In this document: positions 27,729 through 36,096 of the stretch, piece after piece
Layout: each line of letters begins with the position of its first letter
Numbering within the stretch: position 1 is the stretch's first letter
From: Acidobacteria bacterium RIFCSPLOWO2_12_FULL_66_21
GTDB taxonomy: Bacteria; Acidobacteriota; Vicinamibacteria; Vicinamibacterales; 2-12-FULL-66-21
Assembly (NCBI GenBank): GCA_001767455.1
Contig: MELC01000058.1
Coordinates: 30,548 to 94,547, forward strand
DNA: 64,000 bases
Reading direction: 5' to 3'
Made by a program: the position numbers and the translations under genes
Notes under the pieces: generated by a model
Told to the model about the DNA's origin: nothing
The model's input: the letters and a program-made list of their open reading frames with translations, nothing else
Databases searched by the model: none

Positions 27729-29143
27729 TCCGGCCGCGTCTCCGAACGAGACTCACGCTCTGGTTCGCCGCGTCGATTCTGCTCATCCTCCTTCCGTTTC
27801 TGGGCGGCATTCTCGTGCTGGAGTCGCGATCGATGCGCGCGGCGCTGGACCACCATCTCGGCGAGGACCTGGAGGTGGCCTCCGAAATGATCGTGCTCCA
27901 CGGATCCGAGGTCCGCTGGCGAACCGAGTCCGACCGGGATGCCGGCTACAACGCGGGCCCGCAGCGCTGGGTCGAGGTGTATGCGCGCGATGGCCGCCCG
28001 CTGTTTCTTCGCGGGGTACCGAAGCAGCAGGCAATCAGGGCCACCCTGCCGCCGCCTTCTCCCGACAGCGTCGGGTATCGCACGCTGCGGACTCCAGCGG
28101 GTGCCTATGTGCGCACGCTGACGGCGGACCGATCACTCGGACCGGTAGACGTACGGATGCGCGTCGCACGCGCAGAGGACGACCTTCGGGACGACGTGCG
28201 GCAACTCGGTCTGCTGTTCGCGATCGGCGCGCCCCTCGCCGTACTGGCCGCGGCTGTTGCGGGTTATGTGATTTCCGGCGGGGCGCTGACGCCCCTCGCC
28301 CATATGGCCGACCGGGCCCGCTCGATCAGCGCAGAGCATCTGTCGGAGCGGCTCCCGGTCGAGAACGCGCGCGACGAGCTGGGCCAGCTCGCCACTGTCT
28401 TCAACGAGACGTTCGCGCGCCTCGAGGACTCGTTCCGACGCCTGAGACAATTCAGCGCGGATGCCTCCCACGAGCTGCGCACGCCGCTCACGGCCATCCG
28501 CAGCGTGGGGGAGGTAGGCCTGCGCGAGGCGAGGGATCCCCCGGCGTATCGGGAGATTATCGGCAGCATGCTCGAGGAAGCCGACCGGCTCGCACGCGTC
28601 GTCGACACGCTGCTCACCCTCTCACGTTGGGAGAGCGGACATGTACGCCCAAACTCCGAACATGTGGATCTACGGCTCCTGGTGGGAGAGGTCAGCGGAC
28701 AGTTGACGGTGCTGGCAGAAGATCGTGGCGTGGCGATCGAGACCGATCTGAACCGACCCCTCATGGTATCGGTGGATCCGGTCATGGTGCGACAGGCCGT
28801 GGTCAACGTCCTGGACAATGCGATCAAGTTCACGCGCGAACACGGTCGAGTCCGGATATCCGCGGAATCGAGCGAACAGGAGCACCGGCTCGTGATCGAC
28901 GATGAAGGGCCCGGCATCCCCGTCGAGCACCGGCACCGGGTACTCGAGCGCTTCTACCGAATCGACGGCGGGCGGGATCGGGACTCTGGAGGGGCCGGTC
29001 TCGGGCTTGCCATCGTCCAGCGCGCGATGACGGCCAATCGCGGTCACGTCACGATCGAGACGAATCGCGCAGGCGGTGCGCGGGTCGTGCTGGGCCTGCC
29101 ACGCAGCGACTCCCCGATGACGCCGTCGCGAGCGACGACATAG
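27725..29143 (+). CDS. Sensor histidine kinase (CusS/QseC-like)
   Basis: This 472-residue protein starts with GTG inside the regulator stop. It has an N-terminal helix (about 10-32), a periplasmic domain of about 125 residues, a second helix (about 160-182), HAMP (about 183-235) and HisKA with His249 in SHELRTPL. The HATPase follows with an N box (VLDNAIKF), a G1 box (DDEGPGIP) and a G2 box (GGAGLGLAI). The periplasmic sensor has no recognised fold and no metal-binding Met/His clusters, so the signal is unknown. Position suggests a respiratory or redox cue. Confidence 0.9.
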   Translation: MIRPRLRTRLTLWFAASILLILLPFLGGILVLESRSMRAALDHHLGEDLEVASEMIVLHGSEVRWRTESDRDAGYNAGPQRWVEVYARDGRPLFLRGVPKQQAIRATLPPPSPDSVGYRTLRTPAGAYVRTLTADRSLGPVDVRMRVARAEDDLRDDVRQLGLLFAIGAPLAVLAAAVAGYVISGGALTPLAHMADRARSISAEHLSERLPVENARDELGQLATVFNETFARLEDSFRRLRQFSADASHELRTPLTAIRSVGEVGLREARDPPAYREIIGSMLEEADRLARVVDTLLTLSRWESGHVRPNSEHVDLRLLVGEVSGQLTVLAEDRGVAIETDLNRPLMVSVDPVMVRQAVVNVLDNAIKFTREHGRVRISAESSEQEHRLVIDDEGPGIPVEHRHRVLERFYRIDGGRDRDSGGAGLGLAIVQRAMTANRGHVTIETNRAGGARVVLGLPRSDSPMTPSRATT

Positions 29144-29164
29144 ATCCCCGCGCCCTCCACGAAT

Positions 29165-29220
29165 CCTGAACACGAATTCAGGAACTCTTCAGTTCCATCC
29201 CCCGGCGCGGCCTCTACACT
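29165..29220 (+). promoter_or_regulatory. Conduit promoter with response-regulator box
   Basis: The box TTCAGGAACTCTTCAG (29177-29192) matches the two-component promoter box at 14 of 16 positions, and a -10-like TACACT (29215-29220) starts 38 bp after it, as at 26921. A third, inverted half-site (CCTGAA at 29165-29170) makes a palindrome with the first repeat. The sequence is between the kinase stop and the decaheme gene. Confidence 0.65.
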
Positions 29221-29307
29221 CGTTCTGTTTTTGTCCGCCCGTGAACGCGGTCCGCCGATCGGCGCGGCCGCGGGATCGACGCGGTGGTTCATTCAGGAGT
29301 TGCCATC

Positions 29308-30225
29308 ATGTCAGGACATCGCTGGACGTGGCTCGCGGGCGCTACCGCGGCGCTCGTGGTCGCGCTCGGATGGAGCGTGGCGACGGCGAAAGTGAAAAAG
29401 CCGATCGACTGGGTTGCGCTCAACCCGGCGTTCGCAGGTGCGACGTTCGTCAACGATACGGAGACCTGCCGAACCTGTCACGACGACACCATGACGCCGT
29501 ACGCCGAGACGAAACACGCCAGGGCCTTCGCCGTGAATCCACCGGCGGGAACGGGCGAGTGCGAGAGCTGCCACGGCCCGCGCAGCAAGCACGTGGAAAA
29601 CCCCACGGCGGAACTGAAGATCGACCCCGCGTCACGCGCGCGGACGACGGTCTGCCTGCAGTGCCACGAAGGCGGCGCGCGCCTGGGGTGGAAGGCCGGC
29701 GCCCACCAATCCAATGACGTGACCTGCTCGTCCTGTCACTCGGTGATGGCCAAGAAGAGCGCGAAGGGGCTGCTCGTGAAAGCGACGCTCGGCGACACCT
29801 GCTATCAGTGCCATGCCGAGGTGCGGGCCGACGGCAACAAGATGTCGCACCATCCGGTCCGCGAAGGCCGCATGGATTGCGCGAGCTGCCACAATGCCCA
29901 CGGAGCGACGCCGGGCCTCCTGGTGAAGAACACGCTCAACGAGACCTGCTACACCTGCCACGCGGAAAAGCGCGGGCCGTACCTGTGGGAGCACGCGCCC
30001 GTCCGCGAAAGCTGCGCGAACTGTCATACGCCCCACGGTTCGAACCAACGGAACCTCCTCACCGCCAAGGATTCATTCCTGTGTTTGAGCTGCCACTCGT
30101 ACGGCGGGCACATCAATCTGCCCCGCTACAACCGGACCAGCAACCCATACGGGAATGGATGCTCGAATTGCCACGTGAGCACGCACGGCTCCAATCACCC
30201 ATCCGGCGCAAAGCTCACGCGATAG
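29308..30225 (+). CDS. DmsE/MtrA-like periplasmic decaheme cytochrome c
   Basis: The ATG at 29308, with GGAG upstream, gives 305 residues with a signal peptide (WTWLAGATAALVVALGWSVATA). Ten CxxCH haem sites are present: CRTCH, CESCH, CLQCH, CSSCH, CYQCH, CASCH, CYTCH, CANCH, CLSCH and CSNCH. Spacing and the distal-His pattern (SHHPVREG, WEHAPVRESC) fit the DmsE/MtrA/PioA family, which sits in the lumen of an outer-membrane barrel and moves electrons across it. The barrel gene follows 11 bp downstream. No extracellular MtrC-like cytochrome is found in the window. Confidence 0.92.
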   Translation: MSGHRWTWLAGATAALVVALGWSVATAKVKKPIDWVALNPAFAGATFVNDTETCRTCHDDTMTPYAETKHARAFAVNPPAGTGECESCHGPRSKHVENPTAELKIDPASRARTTVCLQCHEGGARLGWKAGAHQSNDVTCSSCHSVMAKKSAKGLLVKATLGDTCYQCHAEVRADGNKMSHHPVREGRMDCASCHNAHGATPGLLVKNTLNETCYTCHAEKRGPYLWEHAPVRESCANCHTPHGSNQRNLLTAKDSFLCLSCHSYGGHINLPRYNRTSNPYGNGCSNCHVSTHGSNHPSGAKLTR

Positions 30226-30236
30226 AGGAGGTCGCC

Positions 30237-32687
30237 ATGAAAAAGCTGATAACGCTGGCGGCGGCCCTCTGGGCTGCCCCGGTTCTCGCGCAGACGCAGG
30301 CCACCCCGGCCCCGACGCCGGCCGTCCAGACCTCCGGCAGCATCGTGTCGGGGGTGCAGCAGGTCGACAACACGACGAACTCGAGCAAGCTGACGGAGTA
30401 TCGGGACCTGCAGGACAGTTTCTATGTTCCGGCGCTCACCTTCGGCGCGCGGCACCAGCGCACGGGCGTGTTCTTCGATCTGAGCGGTGCCAACGTCAGC
30501 CGCGCCGATCAGACGATTCTCGCGAGCGCAGGCCGGCCCGGCGCGTGGAATGCTCAGGTGAGTTGGATCGGTGTGCCTCACAACTACAGCAACAGGGCAG
30601 TGACGCCGTACATCCGTCGCGGCCCGGGGCTGTTCGAGGTGCCGGCCACGGTTCCGATTACCTTCAAGAAGCTCGGCACGGGTTCCGCCGACACGCCCGG
30701 GGTCCTGGCGAGCGACGAGCTCATCGCCGCGTATCAGCGCGCGTTCCTGACCCCTACGCCACTCGGCACACAGACGAACACCGGTCACGCCGGCCTCACG
30801 TGGTCGGGTTCGGACGCCGTCTCGCTCGGGATTGCGTACGATTTGCGCGACAAGTCAGGACTGAAGCCCACGTTCGGGCCCATCGGCGATCGGCCGCCGC
30901 GGACCCTCAACATCCAGCTCACCGAGCCGGTCGACTATCGGACCAACGACCTGACGCTTTCGGCGGAGCACCACGGCGGCGCTTATCAGGTTCGCGCGGA
31001 GTACTTGTTCTCGGACTTCGCAAACCGGATCGACACCCTCCAGTGGGAGAACGTGTACGCGACGCCGGCAGCCGGCGCCACGTATGACGTGTGGGATCGG
31101 GCCGTCTCCGCGTATGGCGTGCGGCCGCTTCCGCCCGACAATCGCTATCACCATGCGTCCGTGACGTTCGGAGGCGACCTGCCGGGGAGCAGCCGGGTCA
31201 CGGCGACGGCAGCCTACGGCCGGATGGAACAGAACGAAACACTGGTGCCGTACAGCTACAACAGCGATCAACTGGCGGTGAAGTCGCTGCCGCGCAGCAC
31301 GGCCGACGCGCTGATCGACACGTTGAACTTCACGGCTGATTACGTGGTGTCGCCGGCGCCGGGCGTCAACGTGCGGGCCTTCTACCGCCGGTACGATCTG
31401 AACAACGACACCCCTTCGAGCCAGTGGCAATACGTGACCTCGGACACGAGCAATCTGAACGGCAACGTCAGCTACGCGAACAAGCGGGTGAACCTCCCCT
31501 ACGCGTGGGATCGGCAGAACATGGGCGCCGAGGCGACGTGGAGGCTGCCGCGCCGGAGCACTCTGACGTTCGGCTACGAGCACGAAGGGATCGGGCGGGA
31601 ACACCGGGAAGCCGACACGGCCGAAGATATCTTCCGCGCCGCGTGGCGGACCCGAGCCGCACAGTGGATCTCGTTCGACGCTCGCTTCGTGCAGGGCGTG
31701 CGCGACGGCGGCGTGTACGAGAACGCGGTCACGAAGGCAGGCTACTGGTATTCCCCAAGTGACGCGAACGACAACAACAACCCCGCCCTGACCTTCGACA
31801 ACCATCCGGACATGCGGCGCTTCGACGTGTCGGATCGCCTGCGCCGGCAGGTCGACGTCAAGGTCAACCTGACTCCACGCGACATCGTGGCGGTGTCGGC
31901 GTACGTCCGGTATCGAATGGACGACTTCGACTCGAACGTCGTGGCGTCGCAGCCGCTCCTTGGCAGCGGCCTGTCCGATCAGGCGGCGACGACCCCCGGC
32001 GATCAGCTTGGCCGGCTGAAGGATGCGCGCACGCGCTATGGAATCGACGCGTTCGTGCAGCCCGGACCGCGAGTGTCGCTCAATGCGTTCCTGAACTTCG
32101 ACAAGGGCACCGCGCTCGAACGCTCGATCGAGTTCAACGAGAACAACAAGGCCAATCCGAGCGCCGTCGCCGTGGCCGAGCTCGGGCCCTGGACGCGCGC
32201 GAGCAGTCAGTGGACGGCCGATTTCGACGACCGCACCTGGAGTGCCGGGCTCGGCGCCGCGCTGCAAATCGTGCCCGAGCGCCTGGCGTTCAACGCGGAC
32301 TACACCCTGTCTCTCACGAGATTCGACATTACGTATGGCGGATACGGGACCGCGAATTTCGACGGGACGCCGTTTCCGGCGACCCATCAGTTCGCATTCT
32401 CGTCACCTCCGACCGTGCGCGAGGATCTGCACGTGCTGAACCTGCGCGTCGAGGTGCCGCTGAAGACCGTGATGCTCGTCGCGGGATACAGCTACGAGAA
32501 GTACTCGCTGCTCGACTGGCAGCAGAGCCCCAGCGCACCGTGGGTCGAGTCGGTGGGCGCCGACACGCTCCTCCGCGACACCTCGCGGTCGTACCAGTGG
32601 GGCAACCGCCTGTTCAATCTGGGCACGTACCTCGCGCCGGGCTACGGCGCGCACATCGGCTTCGTGGGGTTCAGGTACCGTTTCTGA
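30237..32687 (+). CDS. MtrB/PioB-family outer-membrane beta-barrel
   Basis: The ATG at 30237, with GAGGAGG 5-6 nt upstream, gives 816 residues with a clean signal peptide (MKKLITLAAALWAAPVLAQ). The rest is a long array of amphipathic strands ending in FVGFRYRF, with the C-terminal Phe typical of barrels recognised by BamA. Length and features such as RADQTILASAGRPGAWN and NDLTLSAEHHG match MtrB/PioB, the sheath that holds a decaheme cytochrome. The N-terminal CxxC of Shewanella MtrB is not seen. Together with the preceding gene it makes an outer-membrane electron conduit. Confidence 0.9.
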   Translation: MKKLITLAAALWAAPVLAQTQATPAPTPAVQTSGSIVSGVQQVDNTTNSSKLTEYRDLQDSFYVPALTFGARHQRTGVFFDLSGANVSRADQTILASAGRPGAWNAQVSWIGVPHNYSNRAVTPYIRRGPGLFEVPATVPITFKKLGTGSADTPGVLASDELIAAYQRAFLTPTPLGTQTNTGHAGLTWSGSDAVSLGIAYDLRDKSGLKPTFGPIGDRPPRTLNIQLTEPVDYRTNDLTLSAEHHGGAYQVRAEYLFSDFANRIDTLQWENVYATPAAGATYDVWDRAVSAYGVRPLPPDNRYHHASVTFGGDLPGSSRVTATAAYGRMEQNETLVPYSYNSDQLAVKSLPRSTADALIDTLNFTADYVVSPAPGVNVRAFYRRYDLNNDTPSSQWQYVTSDTSNLNGNVSYANKRVNLPYAWDRQNMGAEATWRLPRRSTLTFGYEHEGIGREHREADTAEDIFRAAWRTRAAQWISFDARFVQGVRDGGVYENAVTKAGYWYSPSDANDNNNPALTFDNHPDMRRFDVSDRLRRQVDVKVNLTPRDIVAVSAYVRYRMDDFDSNVVASQPLLGSGLSDQAATTPGDQLGRLKDARTRYGIDAFVQPGPRVSLNAFLNFDKGTALERSIEFNENNKANPSAVAVAELGPWTRASSQWTADFDDRTWSAGLGAALQIVPERLAFNADYTLSLTRFDITYGGYGTANFDGTPFPATHQFAFSSPPTVREDLHVLNLRVEVPLKTVMLVAGYSYEKYSLLDWQQSPSAPWVESVGADTLLRDTSRSYQWGNRLFNLGTYLAPGYGAHIGFVGFRYRF

Positions 32688-32690
32688 GGC

Positions 32691-32729
32691 TCAGTACCGA
32701 AACGCGTACTGCAGTTTGACGTGCTGGGC
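32691..32729 (-). pseudogene. C-terminal barrel fragment
   Basis: Reading the minus strand, the last 12 codons encode AQHVKLQYAFRY followed by TGA at 32691, a typical last strand of an outer-membrane barrel. It matches neither the MtrB-like nor the porin C-terminus and has no preceding frame. It sits in the gap between two convergent barrel genes, beside an 11-bp tandem GGGCTAGCTCG repeat. It is probably a scar of a lost porin. Confidence 0.4.
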
Positions 32730-32765
32730 TAGCTCGGGGCTAGCTCAGCTCGCGCTGTGGGGCGG

Positions 32766-33851
32766 CTAGAACATGAACACCTGGCCCTGTACGACCAGTT
32801 GTGTTCGATCTTTGGCGTTGGTCTTCGTCAGGCGTGCGACGCCCGCTTTGATGTTGAACCGGTGGCCTTCGGCCCAGTACGAGAGGCCACCGGTCACCTT
32901 GGTCTCGTCGGCGAGGCCTGCCGCGACGACCTGCCTGGACGTCCACTGCAGGAACGGTCCCGCCTTCGCCGCCTTGTGGAACCAGCCCGCCTCGACGAAC
33001 CACACGTCCTGCTTCGGCAGTTGCGCGAACGTCGCACCGCCGTCGTACCGGACGTAGTTCACCTGAGCCGTCACGTTCTGACGTCCGGCCGCAATCGGAT
33101 GGTCCACGTAGACATCGACTGAACCCGCCGAGTAGTCATCCTGATGGTCCACACTCGCTCCGACGCTCACCACTTTCTTCTCGCCGAGATACGTGCCGCC
33201 ATAGAAGATGCCGGTCTCTGCTTCGAGCGGATACCAGACGGCGCGGACGGCGTACCGCAGGGGCGCCGTCGCACCCACGCCTCTGGCGCCGTTGAACACG
33301 CCCGCCCGGAACTCGAGGTGGTTCTTCGCCACATAGCCGCGCGCCTGCACGCCGTAGTCGCGGCCGACGCGTGAGTTGGTCGGATCCGAGTGCGTGAAGG
33401 CGAAGGCGCCATAGTCGACGCCGAGCAGGTTCGCGGCCGACTGGGTGGAGTGCCGGGAGGCCGGGACGAACATCAGGCCGCCATCGATGAGGAACGAGCC
33501 GCGCACGGTGTAGGTGAGGATGGCGTCCTGAAGGAAGATGGCGTCCTCGTTCTTGCGTCCGGCGGCGTTCGCCTTTCCCACGTTGGGTGCGTCGGTATCG
33601 ATGAAGAATGATACCCGGTCGGTCACCTTCCCGCCGAAGATGAGCCGCAAGCGACGGAAAAAGAAACTCTTCGCCGCGTCGGTGTTGTCCGGCGCGGTCA
33701 GCCGTTCGACCTGTGGCTGCGCCAGCACGCCGAAAGTCACCGACGTCTTCTGGTCCGCCGAAGCGATCCGCCACTGCGCTTCGGCGCTCGGTGCCGCACC
33801 GAACACGCACACCACCACCAGCGCTGCCTATCGCACGATCGTCACTCGCAT
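32766..33851 (-). CDS. OprO/OprP-like porin with in-frame amber in signal peptide
   Basis: The mature protein of about 335 residues (from QWRIASADQ) is a phosphate-selective-porin-type barrel: FFFRRLRLIFGGKVTDRVSF, RVGRDYGVQARGY and a C-terminal Phe in QGQVFMF. The natural start is the ATG at 33851, preceded by AGGTG, giving MRVTIVR. Codon 8 is then TAG (33830-33828), followed in frame by AALVVVCVFGAAPSAEA, the rest of an ordinary signal peptide. Without it, translation could start only at a GTG giving an unusually short, uncharged signal. It may be a nonsense mutation, a sequencing error or readthrough. The porin lies between the conduit and the formate dehydrogenase genes. Confidence 0.75.
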
Positions 33852-33880
33852 TGTCTTCACCTGTGTGTGGAACGCGGCTG

Positions 33881-33953
33881 TCAGGATGCGTCGGCCGGCC
33901 GTTTCCCGGCCCGAGCGGCTACCTCGAGAAACGCCGTCATGTCATCTGCCGTG
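33881..33953 (-). pseudogene. MobA-like C-terminal remnant
   Basis: In the frame offset from the mobB-like gene, the minus strand encodes FPLGGAPWYRNLNTADDMTA and a short tail to TGA at 33881. The RNLNTADD motif resembles the C-terminal NVNTPEDL signature of MobA molybdenum cofactor guanylyltransferases. No start or nucleotidyltransferase domain is present upstream in this frame. A mobA deletion fused to the end of mobB is the likely origin. Confidence 0.4.
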
Positions 33954-33954
33954 T

Positions 33955-34659
33955 TCAGGTTTCGGTACCAAGGCGCGCCTCCAAGTGGGAAGACGCGCCC
34001 GCGAGGATGGCCGCCGACGCTTCCGCAAGGTGCCACGCGCCATCGACCACTGCGAGGTGCCGCCGGGGACTCAGATCGAACACCCCGTCGGTGGACACGA
34101 CCACGCGGTTCGCCAGCGGCATGACTTCAGCCGCCGAGGCCTTGACCGACGAACAGCGCGCGTCCTTCACCATGAGGAACAGATCCGGCTCGATCGCCCG
34201 CGCCAGGCTGTTCGATTCGGCCACGACGAGGACCCCTGGACCGAGTCGCGGCGCGAGCGCCTTCAGGGCGGCATGGATCTGCTGCCTGCGGCACCTGATC
34301 CAGAAGACCCGGCTGGCCCCGCTCGCGCGCAGCCGCGCCGTGTCCTTGTCCGGCTGGCCGCCGGTTTCCTCGGCGATCTGGAAATCCCCCTCGAACGCGG
34401 AACAGACGCCGCAGCCTTCGCCGCCACGCGGGCAGATCGATTTCCCTTCGGTGATGGCGGTGACCTTGACGCCCACGACCGCATGCGTGCGGCGGAACGC
34501 CCTGACGATCGCGCAGGCGAGCTCGGTCTTCCCCGAGTTCCTGGCAACGGCGCCGACGATGAGCCAACCCGGCTGCCGCTGGCGATCCGGCAGGTCCCCG
34601 GTGCCGGATGCGGCGGACAGGCATGATGGCCCGATCGCGAAACGACGATTCTGGAGCAT
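33955..34659 (-). CDS. MobB-like P-loop GTPase for molybdenum cofactor
   Basis: This 234-residue protein has a P-loop GAVARNSGKTEL near residue 36, then VVGVKVTAITEG and a Cys cluster, CPRGGEGCGVC. MobB-type proteins help attach GMP to molybdopterin and to insert it into enzymes. The position, 5 bp after fdhE in the formate dehydrogenase operon, fits cofactor supply for FdnG. The family call rests on the P-loop fold and context, so other SIMIBI-type NTPases are possible. Confidence 0.65.
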   Translation of the reverse strand: MLQNRRFAIGPSCLSAASGTGDLPDRQRQPGWLIVGAVARNSGKTELACAIVRAFRRTHAVVGVKVTAITEGKSICPRGGEGCGVCSAFEGDFQIAEETGGQPDKDTARLRASGASRVFWIRCRRQQIHAALKALAPRLGPGVLVVAESNSLARAIEPDLFLMVKDARCSSVKASAAEVMPLANRVVVSTDGVFDLSPRRHLAVVDGAWHLAEASAAILAGASSHLEARLGTET

Positions 34660-34664
34660 GCGGT

Positions 34665-35582
34665 CTACCCGGGCATGACGTATGGCACCCGCCGGATGTA
34701 GCCCTCGCGCTCGGCCAGAAGATCCAGGTGCAGCGTGGCCGATTCCTCGACGATCGGAAGGACCACCTCGCCTTCAGGGAGCCTGCGTTCATCCACAGTC
34801 TTGATGTAGCCCTTGCATCCGTCGCACGTCTCCACCCACCGTGGGCCCGCATCGCCCAGACGGAGCACGCCGAGCCGCGACTGCTCCAGAGTTCCGCAGC
34901 ATGCGCACGCCAGCCGCACCGCCTCCCACTCGCTGCCACAGAGCCCGCAGGTCAGCACACGGCGGCCATCCGCACGACGGAGTCGGGCTACGCTCGGGGC
35001 TGACCCGCAGGCAGGACACCGGTGCGCCGGCGCCTCACGTGTCCGAGCCCCACCGTTCGCGGCGCGGGCGCGCACCGCCTCGGCGACACAAGGGGCCGCC
35101 AGGGCCCGTCCGACAAACAGAAGGGCATCCACGAGGACGCCCCACTCCCGAGCCAGTGATTCCAAGGCGACCAGGTCTGGCTCGAAGGCGGCGGCCGCGG
35201 CGAGGGCCTGGAGCTGTTCGGGGTGGGTCGCCACTCCGGCGCTGAGGCGCTGGAGCGCGGCCGTTTTCTGGCCGTGTCTCGCGGCAGAGTCGCGGATCGC
35301 CTCGAGAAGGATCGCGAGGACGCCGATGGGAAACGGTACGTCGGAGGGAGCCAACGGAAGTGGAGCCGGGAGACGTTCTGACCCTCTGGGTGCCAGAACC
35401 GTCCCCGCCAGAGCGCTCCGGGCCGCTCGCTGAGCCGCCAGAAGGTCAAGGCGGAAACGAACGTACGCGTCCGACACCTGTGGCTGGCCGATCAGCGCGT
35501 GGAGTCGGGCCGTGACTTCACACGACCGGTCCCACCCCGTGTCGGTCTCGCGTCCGGGCACTGCCTCCCCTCCGCGTGGCAT
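34665..35582 (-). CDS. fdhE: Formate dehydrogenase accessory protein FdhE
   Basis: This 305-residue protein has the C-terminal pair of rubredoxin-like zinc/iron sites: CPACGSAPS, then CGLCGSEW, CACCGTLEQ and CDGCKGYIKTVDE. FdhE is needed for activation of formate dehydrogenase-N/O enzymes. It starts at ATG 35582 with a one-base overlap with the preceding cytochrome stop and precedes the mobB-like gene by 5 bp. Confidence 0.9.
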   Translation of the reverse strand: MPRGGEAVPGRETDTGWDRSCEVTARLHALIGQPQVSDAYVRFRLDLLAAQRAARSALAGTVLAPRGSERLPAPLPLAPSDVPFPIGVLAILLEAIRDSAARHGQKTAALQRLSAGVATHPEQLQALAAAAAFEPDLVALESLAREWGVLVDALLFVGRALAAPCVAEAVRARAANGGARTREAPAHRCPACGSAPSVARLRRADGRRVLTCGLCGSEWEAVRLACACCGTLEQSRLGVLRLGDAGPRWVETCDGCKGYIKTVDERRLPEGEVVLPIVEESATLHLDLLAEREGYIRRVPYVMPG

Positions 35583-36085
35583 CAGAATCCAGCCATCTGC
35601 TCGAAGGCGCGCAGGATCCGTGCGGTCTCGTCCGGTGAAATGCGCGAACCGGGCCTCGCAATCATCTCGCCGATGATGCGCATGCGCTCAGCCGGCGACT
35701 TGATCGCGAGCCGGCGCAGCTGATCCAGATCGTGGCATTGCGAGCAGCGGAAGATCTCCAGCGAGGCGTGGATCTTCGCCGTTTCCGCCTGCGTGAACGG
35801 CGCATCGGGCATCTGGCCCATGTGCGCCACCGCGCGCTCGATCTCGCCTCGCACGTTGTGATCGCCGGCGAACCTGCGCTCCGAGTGGCAGGTCGTGCAC
35901 TTTTCCTCGTGGAAAAGGGTCAGCCTCGGCGCGGCGACGTTCACCAGGTCCTGCTTGGTGGCAAGGACCTGTTTGAGGTCGCCGACGTCGTTGCGGGTGT
36001 CCCGAACGAGTCCGCACAGGAGCAGCGTCAAGAAGGCGTTGAGCACGGTCAAAAAAACCACGACGAACCGGTTTCGGCTGTCCAT
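35582..36085 (-). CDS. Membrane-anchored diheme cytochrome c
   Basis: This 167-residue protein (ATG at 36085, GGGAG upstream) has an N-terminal uncleaved helix (FVVVFLTVLNAFLTLLLCGL) and two haem motifs, CTTCH and CSQCH, about 50 residues apart. Charged helical segments follow (DQLRRLAIKSPAERMRIIGE). It lies between the NrfD-type quinone subunit and fdhE, so it could accept electrons from the membrane subunit or the quinol pool and pass them to a periplasmic carrier. The family is not otherwise named. Confidence 0.85.
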   Translation of the reverse strand: MDSRNRFVVVFLTVLNAFLTLLLCGLVRDTRNDVGDLKQVLATKQDLVNVAAPRLTLFHEEKCTTCHSERRFAGDHNVRGEIERAVAHMGQMPDAPFTQAETAKIHASLEIFRCSQCHDLDQLRRLAIKSPAERMRIIGEMIARPGSRISPDETARILRAFEQMAGF

Positions 36086-36096
36086 GATGTTCTCCC

